Position numbers and translations under genes: made by a program | Part shown: positions 61,185-64,000 of the stretch, in pieces | How positions within the stretch are numbered: the first letter of the stretch is position 1 | Layout: each line of letters opens with the position of its first letter | The notes under the pieces: model-generated | Told to the model about the DNA's origin: nothing | Seen by the model: only the letters and a program-made list of their open reading frames with translations | Database searches by the model: none | Origin: Phycisphaerae bacterium | GTDB taxonomy: Bacteria > Planctomycetota > Phycisphaerae > Phycisphaerales > SM1A02 | Direction: 5' to 3' | DNA: 64,000 nucleotides | NCBI GenBank assembly: GCA_016795065.1 | Contig: JAEUIU010000054.1 | Coordinates: 1 to 64,000 of the forward strand

Positions 61185-61362
61185 TCCCCAAGGAACCACT
61201 GGGAGGACGAACCACCGATTGCGACCCTCGCGTACGCTCGCCGTTTGACCGACCCCGTTGGCTCCACGGACGGGGCAAACACCACAGCTCACCTCACGCG
61301 ACCCGCCTCTTGTCCCCAGCAAACGACCTCAGGCGTCCCGCCGCGTTCATCGGAGGCTTTTC

Positions 61363-61659
61363 ATGCAAACCACCATCGCCGCCAAGCAACTCCAACTGAC
61401 TCCCGCCATCGAGGAGTATGTCCATAAGAAGACCGAGCGGATCCGCAAGCACTACGACAAGGTGCAGGGCATCTACGTTCTCTTGGAGAAGGACGCGACC
61501 GGGTACCATGTTGAAGTCAAGACCGACGTCGAGCGGCACAACGATTTCGTCGCCAACGCCAATGACGGCGATCTCTACGCGTGCGTCGACCAGTGCGTTG
61601 ACCGGGCCATTCGGCAGTTGACCGATCACAAGGACCGCATTCGGAACCACAAGCACTGA
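61363..61659 (+). CDS. hpf: ribosome hibernation-promoting factor, short form
   Basis: The 98-aa protein matches short HPF/RaiA: LQLTPAIEEYVHKKTERIRKHYDKV, then VEVKTDVERHNDFVANANDGDLYACVDQCVDRAIRQLTDHKDRI. It binds the ribosome in stationary phase. GGAGG lies 7 bases before ATG 61363. It lies 9 bases ahead of ptsN, as in the rpoN-hpf-ptsN group, although rpoN is absent here. Confidence 0.9.
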   Translation: MQTTIAAKQLQLTPAIEEYVHKKTERIRKHYDKVQGIYVLLEKDATGYHVEVKTDVERHNDFVANANDGDLYACVDQCVDRAIRQLTDHKDRIRNHKH

Positions 61660-61667
61660 GAGTCCCC

Positions 61668-62147
61668 ATGAAGCTGCGCGACATCGTCGTCAAGAAGGCA
61701 ATCATTCCATCGCTCGCCGCCGTCAAACGGGACGACGCCATTCGCGAACTGATGGATGCCCTGGTGGATGCGGGCAAGGTGACCCAGGACCAGCGGGACA
61801 CGTTCGTGAAGTCGATCATCGCCCGCGAGAACCGCGGTTCGACCGGCTTCGGCCACGGCGTCGCCGTTCCCCACGCCAAGAGCTCGGTCGTCAAGCAACT
61901 CGTGGTCGCCGTCGGCATCAGCCGCAACGGTGTCGAGTTCAACGCTCTCGACAAGCAACCGGTGCATTCGATCTTCCTCTTGCTGTCTCCCGAGGATCGG
62001 CCCGAGGAGCACCTCGACGCGATGGAAGCCATCTTCGGCAACCTCAGCCGCGATCAGTTTCGCCGTTTCCTGCGCCAAGCGGGGACTGTCGACGACGTGG
62101 TGACGCTGCTTGAAGAGGCCGACACCCAGCAGACACCCGCTCGGTGA
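61668..62147 (+). CDS. ptsN: PTS EIIA component, nitrogen/fructose type
   Basis: The 159-aa PTS EIIA domain has GFGHGVAVPHAK, with the phospho-accepting H69, and LLLSPEDRPEEHLDAMEAI. It receives phosphate from HPr and regulates other proteins rather than transporting sugar, as no EIIB/EIIC is nearby. The start ATG 61668 follows the hpf stop by 9 bases. HPr is encoded 19 bases downstream. Confidence 0.9.
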   Translation: MKLRDIVVKKAIIPSLAAVKRDDAIRELMDALVDAGKVTQDQRDTFVKSIIARENRGSTGFGHGVAVPHAKSSVVKQLVVAVGISRNGVEFNALDKQPVHSIFLLLSPEDRPEEHLDAMEAIFGNLSRDQFRRFLRQAGTVDDVVTLLEEADTQQTPAR

Positions 62148-62166
62148 GTAGGCTAGCAGCCTCCCA

Positions 62167-62442
62167 GTGCGTTCCGCCCGAGCAACCATCACCAATCGGC
62201 TGGGCCTGCATGCCAGGCCGGCGATGACGTTTGTTGAGCGGGCCTGCGAGTTTGAATGCGACATCTCGGTTCGGCGTCTCGATCAGGAGGAGCTGGTCGA
62301 CGGTAAGTCGATCATGCAGATGCTCATGTTGGCGGGGACGTGCGGCACCGAGATCGAGATCACCTGCTCGGGGGGAGACGAGGAGTCGGCGATCGCTGCC
62401 CTGGTTGCACTCGTAAAGGCCGGGTTCGGCGAAGAGGAATAG
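62167..62442 (+). CDS. HPr phosphocarrier protein
   Basis: The 91-aa protein has the HPr core RLGLHARPA with the active-site His15 and DGKSIMQMLML with the regulatory Ser48 (Ser46 in the standard numbering). It passes phosphate from enzyme I to EIIA, here probably PtsN. GTG 62167 is the start; the leading R-S-A-R-A-T-I-T-N fits the usual short N-terminus. Enzyme I and HPr kinase are not in the window. Confidence 0.9.
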   Translation: MRSARATITNRLGLHARPAMTFVERACEFECDISVRRLDQEELVDGKSIMQMLMLAGTCGTEIEITCSGGDEESAIAALVALVKAGFGEEE

Positions 62443-62649
62443 TCCGTCGACCGCCGCACGTCCAGCGAACGCGGGGAAACAACAGAGTGGGCGAGTCTGC
62501 CAGCGCGTAACGCCCGCGGTGGGGCCTGCATGCGCCATCCATATGTGGTGTTCCAGAATTCCTTGGTATCTGCGGGTGACGAGGGTTCCTCACTTCCCAC
62601 GAGACCGTTGAAGCCGGAAGAGCCTCGACTACCCTCTACTGGACCCATC

Positions 62650-63951
62650 ATGCAAAATCGACACGACCTCTCCTTCCGTTCCAACGCCCTGCGTCTCAGC
62701 GGTGCCGCCCTCATCCTCACCCTCGCCACCGCAGCTCACGCCCAACTCTCCATCGCGGGCATCTCAACCGTTCCCACAGGGAATGGTCCCGACGGGGCGG
62801 CCCTTGGCGATTTCACCGGAGACGGCCTGTCGGATATTGCCACCACCGTGGACGGTCCGGATCGGATCCAGATCCTCGTCGGCGACGGTCTGGGCGGCTT
62901 TGTCGCCGGACCGACCTTCCCGATCGGCATTGGCACCGGCGCCGGTGACATCGTGGCATTCGATGCCGATGGCGACGGTGACCTTGACATTGCGGTGTGT
63001 CGCAAGAACCTCAACGACGTGATCGTCGTCCGCAACAACGGCAACAGTACCTTTGCCACCATCGGCACGTTCGCGACCGGCTCAGAGAGCGTCGGTCCGG
63101 ACGCTGCCGACATCGACGGCGACGGCGACGTTGACATGGTCGTCGCCAACCGTGGTGACGACACCGCCAGCGTCCTTCGCAACGGCCGCGGCACCTTCAC
63201 GGTGACAACCTTCACTGTCGGCCCGGATCCGCGCGGAGCAACCTTCGCCGACTTTGATGCCGACGGCGACCTTGACGTCGCGACCTCGGCCCATGATGAC
63301 CGGACCATTCGCATTCATCAGAACAACGGGGCGACCTTCGCAGCGCTGGCTACGCTGAATCTCCCCGCGACCGTGCGCCCCGAGGGCCTCAGCGCCGACG
63401 ACCTGAACGGCGACGGTCTCGCCGACATCGCCGTTGCGGCCAGCGGCAATGCCGCCAGCTTCGCGACGATCTTCCTCAAGACCCCGACCGGCTTCGCGGC
63501 GCCGGTCAGTTTCGCCTCCGGTGGCCAGGACGCCGCGTACATCGCGGTGGGCGACCTCGAGTGCGACGGCGATCTCGACATCGCGATCGTCAACCAGTCC
63601 TCCAACAACGTCGGCCTGCTGACCAACAGCGGCAGCGCCGCGTTCGCCGCCCCGACCCTCGTCGCTACCGGTGCCGATCCGAGCAGCGTCTCCATCGGAA
63701 ACGCCGACAACGACACGGACCTGGACGTGGCCGTCGCCAACACATCCGCCAACTCGATCACCGTCGCCTTGATGGGTTGCGGGACGATCGAACCGACCGA
63801 TCCGTCTGACCTCACGGGCGACGGAGTCGTGGATGCAAGCGACCTCGCCATCCTCATCGGTGGGTGGGGCTTCGGCGGGATCAGCGACATCAACGGGGAC
63901 GGCACCACCAACGCTGCGGACCTCAGCATCCTCCTCGGCGCCTGGAGTTAA
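62650..63951 (+). CDS. secreted FG-GAP/VCBS repeat protein with C-terminal dockerin
   Basis: The 433-aa protein (ATG 62650, open upstream) has a signal peptide (GAALILTLATAAHAQ) and about six FG-GAP/VCBS-type repeats with Ca-binding D-x-D-x-D loops: DFTGDGLSDIA, DADGDGDLDIAV, DIDGDGDVDMVVAN, DFDADGDLDVAT, DLNGDGLADIAVA and so on. These form a beta-propeller used in extracellular adhesion. Two dockerin loops end it (ILIGGWG and ILLGAWS). Confidence 0.88.
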   Translation: MQNRHDLSFRSNALRLSGAALILTLATAAHAQLSIAGISTVPTGNGPDGAALGDFTGDGLSDIATTVDGPDRIQILVGDGLGGFVAGPTFPIGIGTGAGDIVAFDADGDGDLDIAVCRKNLNDVIVVRNNGNSTFATIGTFATGSESVGPDAADIDGDGDVDMVVANRGDDTASVLRNGRGTFTVTTFTVGPDPRGATFADFDADGDLDVATSAHDDRTIRIHQNNGATFAALATLNLPATVRPEGLSADDLNGDGLADIAVAASGNAASFATIFLKTPTGFAAPVSFASGGQDAAYIAVGDLECDGDLDIAIVNQSSNNVGLLTNSGSAAFAAPTLVATGADPSSVSIGNADNDTDLDVAVANTSANSITVALMGCGTIEPTDPSDLTGDGVVDASDLAILIGGWGFGGISDINGDGTTNAADLSILLGAWS

Positions 63952-64000
63952 GTCACCCAGGCCATGCGGCGGCCGAATTCGGCCACGCGGGTCCGCCGGG

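Noticed and set aside
1-64000. CRISPR arrays, tRNA or rRNA genes
   Set aside because: No regularly spaced direct repeats with unique spacers, and no tRNA or rRNA consensus segments were recognised in the gaps between genes.

Overview
The window reads as chromosome of a high-GC planctomycete, most likely class Phycisphaerae. The main evidence is six secreted proteins carrying dockerin-like EF-hand pairs of the type D-N-D/N-G-x-V-x-x-x-D-L-x-x-L-L-G-A-W-G, Cys-rich secreted repeats, a planctomycete-style RpoZ, and long membrane and secreted hypothetical proteins. No rRNA, tRNA or CRISPR array was recognised. This lineage call rests on family knowledge, not on a phylogeny.

Layout. 1-1.4 kb: a perfect 128-bp inverted repeat, each arm holding three 7-bp hairpins, encloses decayed phage-like coding debris (a DNA methyltransferase fragment and an Xis/MerR-like stub); a hairpin field and a strong terminator-like hairpin follow. 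1.4-3.8 kb (minus): EamA transporter, LamG-dockerin protein and a frameshifted DUF3365 lipoprotein. 4.1-9.5 kb (plus): an 1810-aa secreted beta-repeat protein with three dockerin-like modules. 9.7-12 kb: a CBS-pair protein, then a convergent Cys-rich dockerin protein. 12.1-13 kb (minus): rpoZ-coaC, coupled. 13.3-15.8 kb (plus): ClC channel-rnpA-yidD with overlapping ends. 15.9-17.8 kb: a secreted protein with five dockerin-like modules.

17.8-28.8 kb (minus) is a seven-gene operon-like cluster: a 7-TM protein fused to an SPFH domain, HflC-like, HflK-like, ABC ATPase, large ABC-2 permease, a 744-aa planctomycete-type protein and an FAH-family hydrolase. A further ABC-2 permease (29.4 kb) diverges from it. 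This cluster is the best candidate for an undescribed membrane system in the window. 30.5-38.1 kb (minus) holds a small membrane protein, two tandem ClpP/SppA-fold secreted proteins, CCA-adding enzyme, plsC, cmk and a TIM-barrel isomerase-like protein.

38.7-46.9 kb (plus) is a tight run: gcvH, LolD-like ATPase, FtsX/MacB-type permease, uvrB, an ABC1/UbiB kinase and a zinc-ribbon membrane protein. Then come an N-terminal-dockerin protein, a roughly 0.9-kb gene-poor stretch, uvrA with a long low-complexity tail, a double-FAS1 protein, a convergent glycosyltransferase-methyltransferase, and a plus-strand run: zinc-ribbon membrane protein, hotdog thioesterase, purN, TPR-metallopeptidase-PDZ protein, DUF502 protein, hpf, ptsN and HPr. 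The window ends with an FG-GAP/dockerin protein.

Dense stop-start overlaps (ATGA or TGATG) mark translational coupling in many places. Long ORFs on the opposite strand of real genes are common here because of the high GC content and were left out.
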